From assembly GCA_029262005.1 (NCBI GenBank), contig JAJDAG010000019.1:1-34391 (forward strand): DNA of 34,391 nt, read 5' to 3'. Source of the stretch: Candidatus Zhuqueibacterota bacterium (GTDB lineage: Bacteria > Zhuqueibacterota > Zhuqueibacteria > Oceanimicrobiales > Oceanimicrobiaceae). Position 1 is the first letter of the stretch. Every line of letters starts with the position of its first letter. The notes beneath the pieces are model-generated. The model was not told where the DNA came from and searched no databases. It saw nothing but the letters and a program-made list of their open reading frames with translations. A program made the translations under genes and the position numbers. Shown here one piece after another: positions 7,190-15,602 of the stretch.

Positions 7190-8746
7190 ATGAAGACAAA
7201 TAACGCAACAAACTCCAACAAAGTCAGCTTGCAGTTGCTCATAGGGTTTGCCCTGTGTTCAGAGTTTGCCTACATTGGCATGGCTTCTTTAGAAAATCTC
7301 GGGAAAGCAATTCCGGTTTTTCTACTTTTCTTTGGTATTGCATTTGTTCTCTACTGGCTATCCGTCCATTTGTTTTTTGTTATGAACGGCACGGCATCAG
7401 GCACAAAAAATCAATGGGGCTGGCAGATACAACGTGCGCAACGACTTCGCTGGTTGCATGATTTCATTTTTAAGAGTAGGCTTAACAAGCAGGCAACAAC
7501 CAGAGAAGTGCTAACCGTTGGCATTCTATTCGGCATTATTTTCCGCATCACGCTGCTCTTTACAGCGCCTTCCCTTTCAGATGATATTTATCGATACATT
7601 TGGGATGGAAAGGTCGCTTCAAGCAACACAAACCCCTACATGTTTGCACCAGAGGCTCTCCCTCTGCAAAAACTGCGAGATCCGGAAATATACCCGAAAA
7701 TTAACCACAAAGAAATTCCAACTGTGTATCCACCCATCAGCCAAACAGTGTTCCGCGGGATTTTCCTGCTGAGTCCAACAGTGCTGGGCTTTAAAGTGAC
7801 CTTTCTATTTCTTGATCTTCTAACAGCAGCTGGCCTTTTTCTTATTTTAGGTGAACTTGGGCTCGACACACGGCGACTGCTTATCTATTTATGGAACCCG
7901 TTGTTGATTTTAGAAACAGCCGGTAGCGGGCATGCGGATATTATTGGCATCGTGTTTCTGACTTTTGCATTGTATTATTTAATCAGGAGACATTTTCTCG
8001 TATCAACTGCTGTGCTAGTGCTTTCATTCCTAACAAAATTCATCGCTGTTTTCATACTGCCCTTTCAAGTATTGCTAAAGAAAGAAAACAAACTTTCAGC
8101 ACCCCTGGTTTTTCTGATTCTCGTCATATTGTTATATTATCCGTATGCCGATGCTGGGAGTCAACTAGTGGCCGGGCTTTCAGCTTACACAGAAAAGTGG
8201 CAGTTTAACAGTTCAGTATTCTCCCTTCTTGTCCATGGTATTGAACAAATATTACCTGAGTCATTGATTGTAAAGTGGCTGATCGAGCCGCAGGGAATGA
8301 GTGCAACGGCTGAAACAATTCTGAGTAAGACAACGGACCTGGCGCTTTGGTCTGCAAAAGCTATAATTGTCCTTATTTTTGGAATTGTGGCTTTGAAGGT
8401 ATTGTGGAATCTGCGTGAAAACATGAACGCTCAGGGGAGGGTATGGATTTTTAGCGCAGGGCTTGCAATTTTCGGTACGTTCATCATAGTAAACCCCACC
8501 GTTCACCCATGGTATCTTTGCTGGCTGTTACCGTTTCTGGTCGTGAGCCCAAATCGCGCCTGGTTGCTTCTAACAGGACTTTGTGCGTTGTCCTACTGGG
8601 TTCTCGCCCAATACGCAGCAACAGGGACTTGGGAAGAATCAATAGTGGTCAGATTGTTAGAATACCTGCCTTTTTACGCCCTGCTTTTCTTTGATTATTT
8701 AAAAGGCCGAACCCACACCAAAGGAAATCTGCGGCAATCAAATTAA
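7190..8746 (+). CDS. GT-C type polytopic glycosyltransferase (polyprenol-phosphate-sugar dependent)
   Basis: This integral membrane protein of about 518 residues has 10-12 hydrophobic helices. The first large loop carries SDDIYRYIWDGKV, then NPYMFAP and PTVYPPISQ. These are the Asp-rich and downstream signatures of GT-C mannosyltransferase-like enzymes, which use polyprenyl-phosphate sugars on the outer face of the cytoplasmic membrane. A later segment, NPTVHPWYLCWLLPF, is also typical of the family. The sugar and acceptor cannot be deduced. The start is uncertain: the frame is open from a TTG at 7130, and I chose the first ATG at 7190 although its ribosome site is weak. It is a single gene, convergent with nupC and followed by a shared terminator. 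Confidence 0.78.
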   Translation: MKTNNATNSNKVSLQLLIGFALCSEFAYIGMASLENLGKAIPVFLLFFGIAFVLYWLSVHLFFVMNGTASGTKNQWGWQIQRAQRLRWLHDFIFKSRLNKQATTREVLTVGILFGIIFRITLLFTAPSLSDDIYRYIWDGKVASSNTNPYMFAPEALPLQKLRDPEIYPKINHKEIPTVYPPISQTVFRGIFLLSPTVLGFKVTFLFLDLLTAAGLFLILGELGLDTRRLLIYLWNPLLILETAGSGHADIIGIVFLTFALYYLIRRHFLVSTAVLVLSFLTKFIAVFILPFQVLLKKENKLSAPLVFLILVILLYYPYADAGSQLVAGLSAYTEKWQFNSSVFSLLVHGIEQILPESLIVKWLIEPQGMSATAETILSKTTDLALWSAKAIIVLIFGIVALKVLWNLRENMNAQGRVWIFSAGLAIFGTFIIVNPTVHPWYLCWLLPFLVVSPNRAWLLLTGLCALSYWVLAQYAATGTWEESIVVRLLEYLPFYALLFFDYLKGRTHTKGNLRQSN

Positions 8747-8859
8747 GAAAAATACAAAGCATAAACTCTGGCAAATCTCTTTTGCGGCCGTATTGTTGCA
8801 ATAAATAATCATCGCCGTACAATATAAACCCAGTCACGTAAACCTTACCCCAAACAAAA

Positions 8860-8897
8860 TCAGCCACTTAACCGCACTTATGCGGCCAAGTGGCTGA
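8860..8897. terminator. Intrinsic terminator between convergent genes
   Basis: TCAGCCACTT (8860-8869) pairs with AAGTGGCTGA (8888-8897), with an inner CCGCA/TGCGG stem. On the minus strand the hairpin is followed by ATTTTG, so it mainly ends the nupC transcript. It can also stop the glycosyltransferase transcript. Confidence 0.82.
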
Positions 8898-8933
8898 ATA
8901 ATGACTTCTATCGTGATGCAAGATTGGCACAAA

Positions 8934-10220
8934 TCAGAGCAGAATACCCGCTATGGTTGCCGTCAACCAGGAGGCCAACGCGCCACCAATCATCGCCTTC
9001 AGGCCGAGTTTGGCTATGTCATGCTTACGTGATGGCGCAATTCCACCGATACCGCCGATTTGAATAGCGATTGAGCTGAAGTTTGCAAATCCGCATAAGG
9101 CATAAGTACCTATAGTAAAAGATCGTGGCGACAATGTGTCGGCCCATTGCCCCAATTGAACGAACGCAACAAATTCATTAAGCGCTACCTTTGTGCCAAG
9201 CAGGTAACCAAAATTTAAGGCGTCCCCAGCCTCAACACCCATAACCAGCGCTAACGGAGCAAAAGCATAGCCAAGTATCTTCTTTAGGCCAAAATCCTCT
9301 ACCCCGAAAACACCAACAATATTGACAACTCCATAATCAAGCAAATGAATCAACGCATAAAAAGCCATTAACATGGCGCCGACATTCAAGGCAAGCTTCA
9401 AACCATCAGCAGCGCCACTGGCCGCAGCATCAACAACATTGACGGTGTTTTTTTCAACGCTTATTTTAGCCTCGCCTGTCGTTTCCGTTTTCTTTGTTTC
9501 CGGAAAAATAATTTTTGCCATGACCAAAGCTGCAGGCGCCGACATAACACTTGCAGCCATCAGGTGGCCGGCGTCTGCGCCAAATCGAACGTATGCCGCC
9601 ATCACCCCACCGGCGATTGTTGCAAAGCCACCGGTCATGACAGCGGTCAATTCCGACTCCGTCATTTTTTCGACAAACGGACGAATCACCAGCGGTGCTT
9701 CAGTTTGTCCTACAAAAACATTCGACGCCACCGACAGACTCTCGGCCCCGCTGGTTCCCATCGTCTTCGCCATAACCCATGCAAATCCCTGCACAATTTT
9801 TTGCATAATACCAAGGTGGTAAAGTATCGACATCAACGATGCAAAGAATATAATGGTTGGCAACACATGAATAGCAAAAATGACACCGATATTTACAAAA
9901 CTTTGTGTGCTTGGATCCCAAAGCTGATATGGGCCCGGCATATTCAGCCCCTTAACGATGCCCTCATCAGCGAGATACAAATTGCCGAAAATAAATTGCG
10001 CACCAATGTCTGTAAAGCTCAAAAGCTTGGTGATTGCTGCTTTTGCATATACAAAAACAGTCTGCCCCGGCGTTGTATGCAAAATAATAACAGCAAAAAT
10101 GAGTTGCAGCAGCAACCCCCAGATTACAATACGATAGTTTATCTGGCGCTTATTGTTTGACAATAGCCAGGCTATCCCCAAAAGTACAAAGCAGCCAAAA
10201 AAACTGATAAGTCTTTCCAT
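8934..10220 (-). CDS. nupC: Concentrative nucleoside transporter (CNT / NupC family)
   Basis: This inner-membrane symporter of 428 residues imports nucleosides with Na+ or H+. The protein has about ten membrane helices and family motifs such as GQTEAPLVIRPF, MTGGFATIAGGVMAAYV and GTKVALNEFVAF, followed by YALCGFANFSSIAIQIGG and APSRKHDIAKLGLKAM. The start has AGGAACA just before the ATG at 10220. It is the last gene of the cdd-udk-tdk-nupC run, 136 bases after tdk, so it could also have its own promoter, but none is obvious. The context points to uptake of pyrimidine nucleosides for the three upstream salvage enzymes. The coupling ion was not assigned. Confidence 0.95.
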   Translation of the reverse strand: MERLISFFGCFVLLGIAWLLSNNKRQINYRIVIWGLLLQLIFAVIILHTTPGQTVFVYAKAAITKLLSFTDIGAQFIFGNLYLADEGIVKGLNMPGPYQLWDPSTQSFVNIGVIFAIHVLPTIIFFASLMSILYHLGIMQKIVQGFAWVMAKTMGTSGAESLSVASNVFVGQTEAPLVIRPFVEKMTESELTAVMTGGFATIAGGVMAAYVRFGADAGHLMAASVMSAPAALVMAKIIFPETKKTETTGEAKISVEKNTVNVVDAAASGAADGLKLALNVGAMLMAFYALIHLLDYGVVNIVGVFGVEDFGLKKILGYAFAPLALVMGVEAGDALNFGYLLGTKVALNEFVAFVQLGQWADTLSPRSFTIGTYALCGFANFSSIAIQIGGIGGIAPSRKHDIAKLGLKAMIGGALASWLTATIAGILL

Positions 10221-10356
10221 TGTTCCTCTCTCCTTTTTTCACATACATGCTATGACTTTCCGGCAGCATCCGTCTGCCCGGCTTCCAATATCTTGAACAG
10301 CCGAAGTCCTCTTCTAAACAAATTACCGTAAACTGAGATACCGTTTAAGCTGCAGA

Positions 10357-10926
10357 TCAAGCCGCATTGGGTGGATCTTCATAGCAGTTTCTGCACCTTG
10401 CTTCGTATATATCATTTTCCCCAATAACAACTCTTTGAGAGTCCACCACAATTCTTTGAGTTTTGTTTGCCGGATTGCCACACACAACACAAATAGCCAG
10501 TGTCTTGGTTACGGATTCAGCAATGGCCATTATTTGAGGCATGGGTTCGAATGGCTTGCCTTTGTAGTCTTGATCCAGGCCGGCAACAATGACGCGCCGA
10601 CCCTCAGTCGCCAATTTCTCACACACATCAATGATCTCAGCACTGAAAAACTGCCCTTCGTCTATTGCCACCACCTTGGCTTCACCCGCCAGATCCAAAA
10701 TTTCCGAAGCATTCGACACTGCCACTGATGGGATACGTTGCGCGTTGTGCGAGACGATGTGTCCCTTCGAGTACCGTGTGTCAATTTTGGGTTTAAAGAT
10801 AGCTATTTTTTGATTTGCAATTTGTGCGCGACGAAGCCGACGAATCAACTCCTCGGTTTTACCACTGAACATACTCCCAACGATCACTTCTATCCACCCC
10901 AAATCCTTCGTGACAACATTCAGCAT
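10357..10926 (-). CDS. tdk: Thymidine kinase (type II)
   Basis: The enzyme phosphorylates thymidine and deoxyuridine with ATP in the cytoplasm. The 189-residue length is typical. Walker A is GSMFSGKT at residues 17-24. The IDEGQFF motif supplies the catalytic Glu (E90). Four structural-zinc Cys lie in two pairs, CVVCGNPA and EARCRNC. The substrate lasso lies around the segment RIVVDSQRVVIGENDIYE. The ATG at 10926 is preceded by GGAGGAAGG. It sits 23 bases after udk in the salvage operon. Confidence 0.96.
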   Translation of the reverse strand: MLNVVTKDLGWIEVIVGSMFSGKTEELIRRLRRAQIANQKIAIFKPKIDTRYSKGHIVSHNAQRIPSVAVSNASEILDLAGEAKVVAIDEGQFFSAEIIDVCEKLATEGRRVIVAGLDQDYKGKPFEPMPQIMAIAESVTKTLAICVVCGNPANKTQRIVVDSQRVVIGENDIYEARCRNCYEDPPNAA

Positions 10927-10949
10927 TTATGACCTTCCTCCAGAAGATT

Positions 10950-11600
10950 CTATTTTAATTTTTCACTTTCCAGTAGCAGAGCTTCTATTTTGGTTTTAAT
11001 CACATCGATTGCAACCTTGTTGTAACCGCCTTCAGGAACAATTAAATCGGCATACCTTTTTGACGGTTCCACAAATTGCAAATGCATGGGACGCACGCTT
11101 TTTTCATACTGCTCAAGCACAGACTCCATTGTTCTTCCCCGGTCATGAATATCACGCCTCAGCCGCCTGGCAAGCCGAATATCAGAGTCGGTATCGACAT
11201 ATACTTTTATATCCATCAAGCTGCGCAACTCAGGATTATCAAAGATTAAGATGCCCTCAAGCACAATTATCTTGTGTGGTCCAATTTTATGAAATTCACC
11301 GGTTCTAGTATGCGTGATAAAGTCATATACAGGTTGCTCGATCGTCTCACCACGAAGAAGCGCTTGCAAGTGCACAATCATCAACTCGATATCGACGGCA
11401 TCGGGGTGATCAAAATTTCTTTCATGTCGTTTCTCGGGAGGAAAGTGACCCAAATCCTGGTAATAAGAATCCTGAGATATCCGAATGACTTTTTGGGAAC
11501 CCAGATCAGTGTAGATGTTTTTTGCAACAAGGGTTTTGCCGGAACCAGACCCTCCGGCAATTCCGATAAGAATACCTTTTTCAGTTACGCCTGTGCCCAC
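10950..11600 (-). CDS. udk: Uridine kinase
   Basis: The enzyme converts uridine and cytidine to UMP and CMP. It has 216 residues, the usual length. Walker A is GGSGSGKT at residues 16-23. Family motifs include SQDSYYQDL, NFDHPDAVD, YDFITHTR, the LEGILIF strand and DTDSDIRLARRLRRDI, with the RDIHDRGR lid. The likely start is a GTG at 11600, five bases after the cdd stop, with GGAG further upstream inside cdd. The tight spacing suggests translational coupling to cdd. Confidence 0.95.
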   Translation of the reverse strand: MGTGVTEKGILIGIAGGSGSGKTLVAKNIYTDLGSQKVIRISQDSYYQDLGHFPPEKRHERNFDHPDAVDIELMIVHLQALLRGETIEQPVYDFITHTRTGEFHKIGPHKIIVLEGILIFDNPELRSLMDIKVYVDTDSDIRLARRLRRDIHDRGRTMESVLEQYEKSVRPMHLQFVEPSKRYADLIVPEGGYNKVAIDVIKTKIEALLLESEKLK

Positions 11601-11605
11601 TGTAA

Positions 11606-12010
11606 TTATTTGCTCTCCAAAAAATGTCTGTCAAAAGCCTGAGGAAAAAGCGCCGCCATGGAAGTTTCACGTGATTCCCCTGTAGAATTCAATAGAATGA
11701 TTTTCAGTTCCGGGGCAAAATCGGCCAGGACTTGTCGGCACGCACCGCACGGAGGACAGAAGCGTTCCAATTCAGTCACAATCGCGAGGGTATCGAAAGC
11801 CATTTTCTGCTCGGAAACAGCCTTAAAAAGTGCGACACGTTCAGCACACATTGTGAGTCCGTATGAGCTTATTTCCACATTACACCCGGAGTAGATTTCA
11901 CCTTTCTCTGTACGCAAGGCAGCGCCTACTTTAAACTTGGAATAAGGTGCGAACGCACCTTTCATAGCACGGCGGGCTACATCGTACAGTTCATTTTCAA
12001 CATGAGTCAT
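11606..12010 (-). CDS. cdd: Cytidine deaminase (tetrameric, short form)
   Basis: The enzyme deaminates cytidine and deoxycytidine to the uridine forms. At 134 residues it matches the tetrameric class. The zinc ligands and catalytic Glu are in TMCAERVA (Cys-Ala-Glu) and PPCGACRQVL (two Cys). Substrate residues lie in YSKFKVGAAL and the CNVEISSYG segment. It is the first gene of the salvage operon. Upstream on the minus strand are a weak TTGTCC - 17 bases - TTGTAA element and the terminator that follows ssb. Confidence 0.95.
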   Translation of the reverse strand: MTHVENELYDVARRAMKGAFAPYSKFKVGAALRTEKGEIYSGCNVEISSYGLTMCAERVALFKAVSEQKMAFDTLAIVTELERFCPPCGACRQVLADFAPELKIILLNSTGESRETSMAALFPQAFDRHFLESK

Positions 12011-12052
12011 GACAGGTGCCTGGATTTTACAAAATATCTACATGTAACTGGA

Positions 12053-12082
12053 CAAAAAAAATCCGAGAAAACTCCCGGATTC
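12053..12082 (-). terminator. Intrinsic terminator between ssb and cdd
   Basis: On the minus strand AATCC-GG-GAG, the loop TTTT, then CTC-GGATT forms an imperfect stem (a two-base bulge), followed by a run of eight T ending at 12053. It ends the ssb transcript before the salvage operon. Confidence 0.75.
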
Positions 12083-12113
12083 AAGGGAACGCTAAACCTG
12101 AATTACATCAAAA

Positions 12114-12152
12114 CGACCGCGCCCAGTGTTAATAGGCACGGTCATTTCTCAG
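12114..12152 (-). terminator. Possible first terminator just after ssb
   Basis: On the minus strand GACCG-T-GCC pairs with GGC-G-CGGTC across a loop of about ten bases, followed by GTTTTG. The T-run is short. It may work together with the stronger terminator about 40 bases further on. Confidence 0.45.
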
Positions 12153-12167
12153 TCAGGTCGTTGCCGG

Positions 12168-12599
12168 TCAAAATGGCAAATCATCTTCTTCACTTGAAGA
12201 AGCCGGTGCATCCACCTCGGCAGGTGAAGGCGGTGCATCTGCGCGCCCGCCACCGTCGGAACGTCGATCGAGCATGGTTAAAACATCACCAACTACTTCA
12301 GTTGTGTATCGCTTATTGCCGTCCTTGTCATCCCAAGAACGTGTTTGCAAACGCCCCTCGATGTAAACCTTACTACCTTTCTTTAAATACTCACCGGCAA
12401 TTTCAGCAAGCTTTCGCCACAGAATAACACGGTGCCATTCCGTTCGCTCCTTTTTATTGCCATCAGAATCCTTCCAGGACTCGCTCGTTGCCATGCTCAG
12501 AGTTGTGACGGCCGCGCCACTTGGAATAAATTTCAATTCCGGATCCTGGCCCAGATTGCCAATCAAAATAACCTTATTGACAGTACCCATTCCTGCCAT
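12168..12599 (-). CDS. ssb: Single-stranded DNA-binding protein
   Basis: SSB coats single-stranded DNA during replication, repair and recombination. The protein begins [20 protein letters not shown], the standard OB-fold entry, and has [21 protein letters not shown] and [13 protein letters not shown] Gly/Ser/Pro/Ala-rich linker ends in the partner-binding tip [10 protein letters not shown] chose the ATG at 12599 (143 residues) because AAGGAGGG lies just upstream. The open frame runs further to 12647 but into the promoter. The gene has its own strong promoter and two terminators. In many bacteria ssb lies between rpsF and rpsR, but here it has been moved about 3 kb downstream of them. Confidence 0.96.
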   Translation of the reverse strand: MAGMGTVNKVILIGNLGQDPELKFIPSGAAVTTLSMATSESWKDSDGNKKERTEWHRVILWRKLAEIAGEYLKKGSKVYIEGRLQTRSWDDKDGNKRYTTEVVGDVLTMLDRRSDGGGRADAPPSPAEVDAPASSSEEDDLPF

Positions 12600-12637
12600 G
12601 ACACCCTCCTTGTTAGATTGGTTTGAATTCTTTTTGT

Positions 12638-12666
12638 ATCGTAGCAATAATAAACTATTTTGTCAA
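12638..12666 (-). promoter_or_regulatory. Strong sigma-70 type promoter of ssb
   Basis: On the minus strand a perfect TTGACA (12661-12666) is followed by 17 bases and TACGAT (12638-12643). Transcription would start near 12631, leaving about 30 bases of leader with the ribosome site AAGGAGGG. It lies directly after the rsmE stop. Confidence 0.8.
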
Positions 12667-12688
12667 GCATTTTTAGAAAAAGCCGCTT

Positions 12689-13432
12689 TCAGATTTCGGA
12701 ACAGGCGCCCAGAATCACGCTGACAGCGGCAACAGCAGCAGTTTCTGAGCGCAGTCGCCGTGCCCCGAGCGATACGGGCATAAAACCATGCTCAATTGAA
12801 CGCGCAACCTCCGATTCTGTAAATCCACCTTCGGGCCCGATGCAAATTACAACAGAGTCACAGTCAGCAAAACCAGCCATCGCAGTCGGCAATCGCATTT
12901 CCTCGCCCAGGCTTTCATGCGCGATAAGTCTGACCCGAACATCTCGAAATGAAGCAAGCATATCATCAAAACTCAGAGGGGGCGCAATGGTTGGGAGTTT
13001 TGATCGACAGCACTGTTTTATAGCAGAAATCGAAATTCGCTTACATCGTTCCAGTCGAAATGTGTTTGTATGAACAACCGTTTTGTCAGTGATGACTGGC
13101 AGGAATCTAGTCACCCCCAACTCAGTACATTTTTCAACAGCCCACTCAAATTTATCTCTCCTGATAAGCCCAAGGGCCAAAGTCAATTTTAATTTTAGTT
13201 CGCCACGGCCGGAGAATTGACCATGAATACTTGCAATAATGCGATCTTTTTCAACAGTGACAATCTTACACTCAAAGGTTAATCCCAACCCATCTGTCGC
13301 AACAAAAAGATCGCCCCTTCGCTGCCGCAGTACGCGAGACAGGTGATGCGCTTCATCTTTGAGAAGGACCAACTCCTTGCCATGGACATTTTCCGGCAAA
13401 ACATAACTGGTTTCTGAAAATTTATCTTTCAT
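12689..13432 (-). CDS. rsmE: 16S rRNA m3U1498 methyltransferase
   Basis: RsmE methylates U1498 of 16S rRNA using S-adenosylmethionine. The N-terminal PUA-like part contains LKDEAHHLSRVLRQRRGD. The C-terminal SPOUT knot has IGPEGGFTESEV and LGARRLRSETAA, the SAM-binding loops. RDKFEWAVEKCTELGVTRFLPVIT is also a family hallmark. I chose the ATG at 13432 (about 247 residues). The frame is open upstream to a TTG at 13456, but family members begin close to the ATG. No ribosome site is visible. Oddly, TTGACA - 17 bases - TATGAA overlaps the start codon. It is probably the last gene of the ribosomal run. Confidence 0.93.
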   Translation of the reverse strand: MKDKFSETSYVLPENVHGKELVLLKDEAHHLSRVLRQRRGDLFVATDGLGLTFECKIVTVEKDRIIASIHGQFSGRGELKLKLTLALGLIRRDKFEWAVEKCTELGVTRFLPVITDKTVVHTNTFRLERCKRISISAIKQCCRSKLPTIAPPLSFDDMLASFRDVRVRLIAHESLGEEMRLPTAMAGFADCDSVVICIGPEGGFTESEVARSIEHGFMPVSLGARRLRSETAAVAAVSVILGACSEI

Positions 13433-13571
13433 ATAAAGAGTAGAAAACAGTGTCAAGCAATTCAGTATATTTTACAATCGACCGCAGCCATGACCAGTCC
13501 TTGTCTCAGCGGGAATTCACAAGCCTTGAGTAACAAAAACTAAGACAAATTAAAGTGAGGATTTACTCATA

Positions 13572-14516
13572 TTATTTATCTCTCTGTCTTTTTTCAAAAA
13601 CCAGCTTAAAGGTTCTAGGACTAACGTCACGGTAAGTAACCCCTGGTGGTCTCTCAATCACGGCGGGGAATTCCTTGCCCGGGGATTTTGAGGCGCGGTT
13701 GTAGTCAACATAGGCAATGATGTCATTGCGATCGACATTACTCAACAGATGAGCACCACCCTCTAAAACGAGGTCAAGCGTTGAAGGGACAACGTAGACG
13801 GCCAAATTCTCAGGAGCATTCCGAACCGATACCGGCACACCAATCACGCTTAACTCAAGCAATTTCTGAACATTCAAATACACATCAGCAGTACCTGTAG
13901 ACAATTTGGCCCTTCTTGAAAGCGGAGCCACAAGGTCAACAACCTGATGCAGATCCTGCTTGAGGCCTGAAAACTCATTATTATTGGTAGGCACAGCACT
14001 TATCTTTCGAACGATATTTCCGGGGCCGGAAACAATGACGGAATCCGGTGAGAATTCCAACTGACCAACTGCGGTGTACCCGGGTGCGGAACTGACCTTT
14101 AATCGCGAAACTACAGGTACTTTTTTGGCAAAAAAATCATCCAGAATGACCGTCAAAGATTCAGGGGATATTATCTCCTGAACAACTAAACCGCTTGCAG
14201 AACGGGAAAGAAAAACATCATCCGGGTCGAGTACAAAATTTTTGGCTTTGTCAACGCCTGACAAATCTATGCCAATATGAGTACTGCGACTCACACCCAA
14301 ACCGATGAGATCCTTGCCGGTGCCCTTAACTTTAACTTTTGCAGTTTTAGGAATTTCGTTGAGGAGTACTTTATTATTGGGGAAATTGTAGATATTGATG
14401 GAGATTTCTATAACGTCTTCGTAGTCATTCTCAGTTATAACAAAGAACCAGATGAAAATGGCGATGAGAAGAACGACGAGTTTAGTCTTATAATTATTCT
14501 GAAGAGATCTAATCAT
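13572..14516 (-). CDS. YbbR-domain membrane-anchored protein (CdaR-like)
   Basis: One N-terminal membrane helix (about residues 11-30, LVVLLIAIFIWFFVIT) anchors an extracytoplasmic region made of repeated YbbR domains, with phrases such as VKVKGTGKDLIGL, DSVIVSGPGNIVRKI and VPVSVRNAPENLAVYVVP. In Firmicutes this family (CdaR) regulates the diadenylate cyclase CdaA and is encoded next to it. No cyclase gene is in this window, so a CdaA link is unproven. I prefer the ATG at 14516 (314 residues), since it starts directly before the membrane helix; an upstream frame to 14573 adds an unlikely leader. It lies between the zinc ribbon protein and rsmE. Confidence 0.85.
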   Translation of the reverse strand: MIRSLQNNYKTKLVVLLIAIFIWFFVITENDYEDVIEISINIYNFPNNKVLLNEIPKTAKVKVKGTGKDLIGLGVSRSTHIGIDLSGVDKAKNFVLDPDDVFLSRSASGLVVQEIISPESLTVILDDFFAKKVPVVSRLKVSSAPGYTAVGQLEFSPDSVIVSGPGNIVRKISAVPTNNNEFSGLKQDLHQVVDLVAPLSRRAKLSTGTADVYLNVQKLLELSVIGVPVSVRNAPENLAVYVVPSTLDLVLEGGAHLLSNVDRNDIIAYVDYNRASKSPGKEFPAVIERPPGVTYRDVSPRTFKLVFEKRQRDK

Positions 14517-14588
14517 GCACCGATCATCGTCAAATACGATAGGGTACCCAGATCCATCTTGACACCCTATCACTTCATTGAAATTGCA

Positions 14589-14780
14589 CTACTTGAACGA
14601 TTGCTCTACAGATTTACCTATGCTGAGCTCACCGTTGTCAATCCGAATATTAAACCCACAATCCGGGTGAGTGCACACCCAGGCTTTATACATGATAGAA
14701 GATCCTTCTCTGCCATAATCTGATAACGGGATCAGGATGCCTGTGCTACACTTTTGACACTTGGGAAAAACTTGCTCCAT
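14589..14780 (-). CDS. Small zinc-ribbon protein
   Basis: This 63-residue protein has two zinc knuckles: CQKC at residues 8-11, and CTHPDCGF in the middle. This spacing forms a single zinc ribbon. I do not recognise a named family. The ATG at 14780 follows GGAGG by five bases; a GTG two codons upstream overlaps that ribosome site and is unlikely. It lies between rplI and ybbR in the same orientation, so it is probably part of the ribosomal transcript. It may bind nucleic acid or a protein partner. Confidence 0.72.
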   Translation of the reverse strand: MEQVFPKCQKCSTGILIPLSDYGREGSSIMYKAWVCTHPDCGFNIRIDNGELSIGKSVEQSFK

Positions 14781-14863
14781 TGTCACCTCCGCGAGAAACT
14801 TGAATGAGATACGATACGATACACAAAAAACAAATAAGAATCAACGGATTTTGAATGGTGCGT

Positions 14864-15307
14864 TTATTCTTTTACAACCCACACCTTAACTTGCGCCACG
14901 ACTTCCGTATGAAGTTTAATAGGCACTTCGTACACACCAAGCGCTTTAATTGGCTCCTCTAGCATGATCTTGCGACGGTCGATGTCAAAACCCTGAGAAT
15001 TGAGCAACTCTACAATATTGTGTGAAGTAACAGAACCAAAGACTTTATCTTCTTCACCGACAGTTACTGTGGCAGTGAGTGAAACGCTTGCCAGCTTAGC
15101 AGCAAGTACTTCTGCTTCCTTCTGGTCCTTTGAGCTCTTTACTTGTATGCGTTTCTTTTCTTGCTCATACACTTTCATGTTTTGAGGTGTGGCACGCAGT
15201 GCGAAGTTTCTGGGCAGGAGATAATTACGCGCATATCCATCCTTGACATCAACAATTTCACCCGGTTGCCCTAAATTTTGGACGTCTTCTTTCAAAATGA
15301 TTTTCAT
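14864..15307 (-). CDS. rplI: 50S ribosomal protein L9
   Basis: L9 binds 23S rRNA and projects from the large subunit. The N-terminal RNA-binding domain reads MKIILKEDVQNLGQPGEIVDV, then KDGYARNYLLPRNFA, the family signature. A long connecting helix (about 45-75) leads to a C-terminal domain containing VFGSVTSHNIVELL. The 147-residue length is normal. The ATG at 15307 is preceded by AGGA. It lies 46 bases after rpsR. Confidence 0.97.
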   Translation of the reverse strand: MKIILKEDVQNLGQPGEIVDVKDGYARNYLLPRNFALRATPQNMKVYEQEKKRIQVKSSKDQKEAEVLAAKLASVSLTATVTVGEEDKVFGSVTSHNIVELLNSQGFDIDRRKIMLEEPIKALGVYEVPIKLHTEVVAQVKVWVVKE

Positions 15308-15353
15308 TGAACCAATCCTGTTTAACTTGTAATGCTGATAGGAAGAACCGAAA

Positions 15354-15584
15354 TTACTTGGTACTTTCCGTTACATAGGGCATCAGTGCCAAGTGCCGAG
15401 CCTGTTTAATTGCACGCTTTACCAGGCGTTGACACTTTGCATCATTCCCGGAAGTTCGTCGCGGAATAATTTTTCCTTGCTCTGTAACAAATCGTGAAAG
15501 TAGCTCAATATTCTTATAATGAATCTCCGCTATTGAAGGCCCATCCTTCTCGTAAAACCTGTTAACTTTCTTTTTTCTAATCAT
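15354..15584 (-). CDS. rpsR: 30S ribosomal protein S18
   Basis: S18 pairs with S6 on the small-subunit platform. The 76-residue protein has an N-terminal basic stretch (RKKKVNRF), then [23 protein letters not shown] and [14 protein letters not shown]-like sequence ([15 protein letters not shown]), the core signature. No N-terminal zinc Cys are present. The start at 15584 follows GAGGAG. It is separated from rpsF by 251 bases of structured spacer. Confidence 0.97.
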   Translation of the reverse strand: MIRKKKVNRFYEKDGPSIAEIHYKNIELLSRFVTEQGKIIPRRTSGNDAKCQRLVKRAIKQARHLALMPYVTESTK

Positions 15585-15602
15585 TAACCATTACTCCTCT
15601 GT

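Noticed and set aside
8261-8506. Antisense frames within the glycosyltransferase gene
   Set aside because: The plus-strand gene has clear GT-C motifs throughout; the antisense frames have none.
9373-10160. Long open frames antisense to nupC
   Set aside because: Antisense frames of this kind are common opposite GC-biased third positions; nupC is well supported over its full length.
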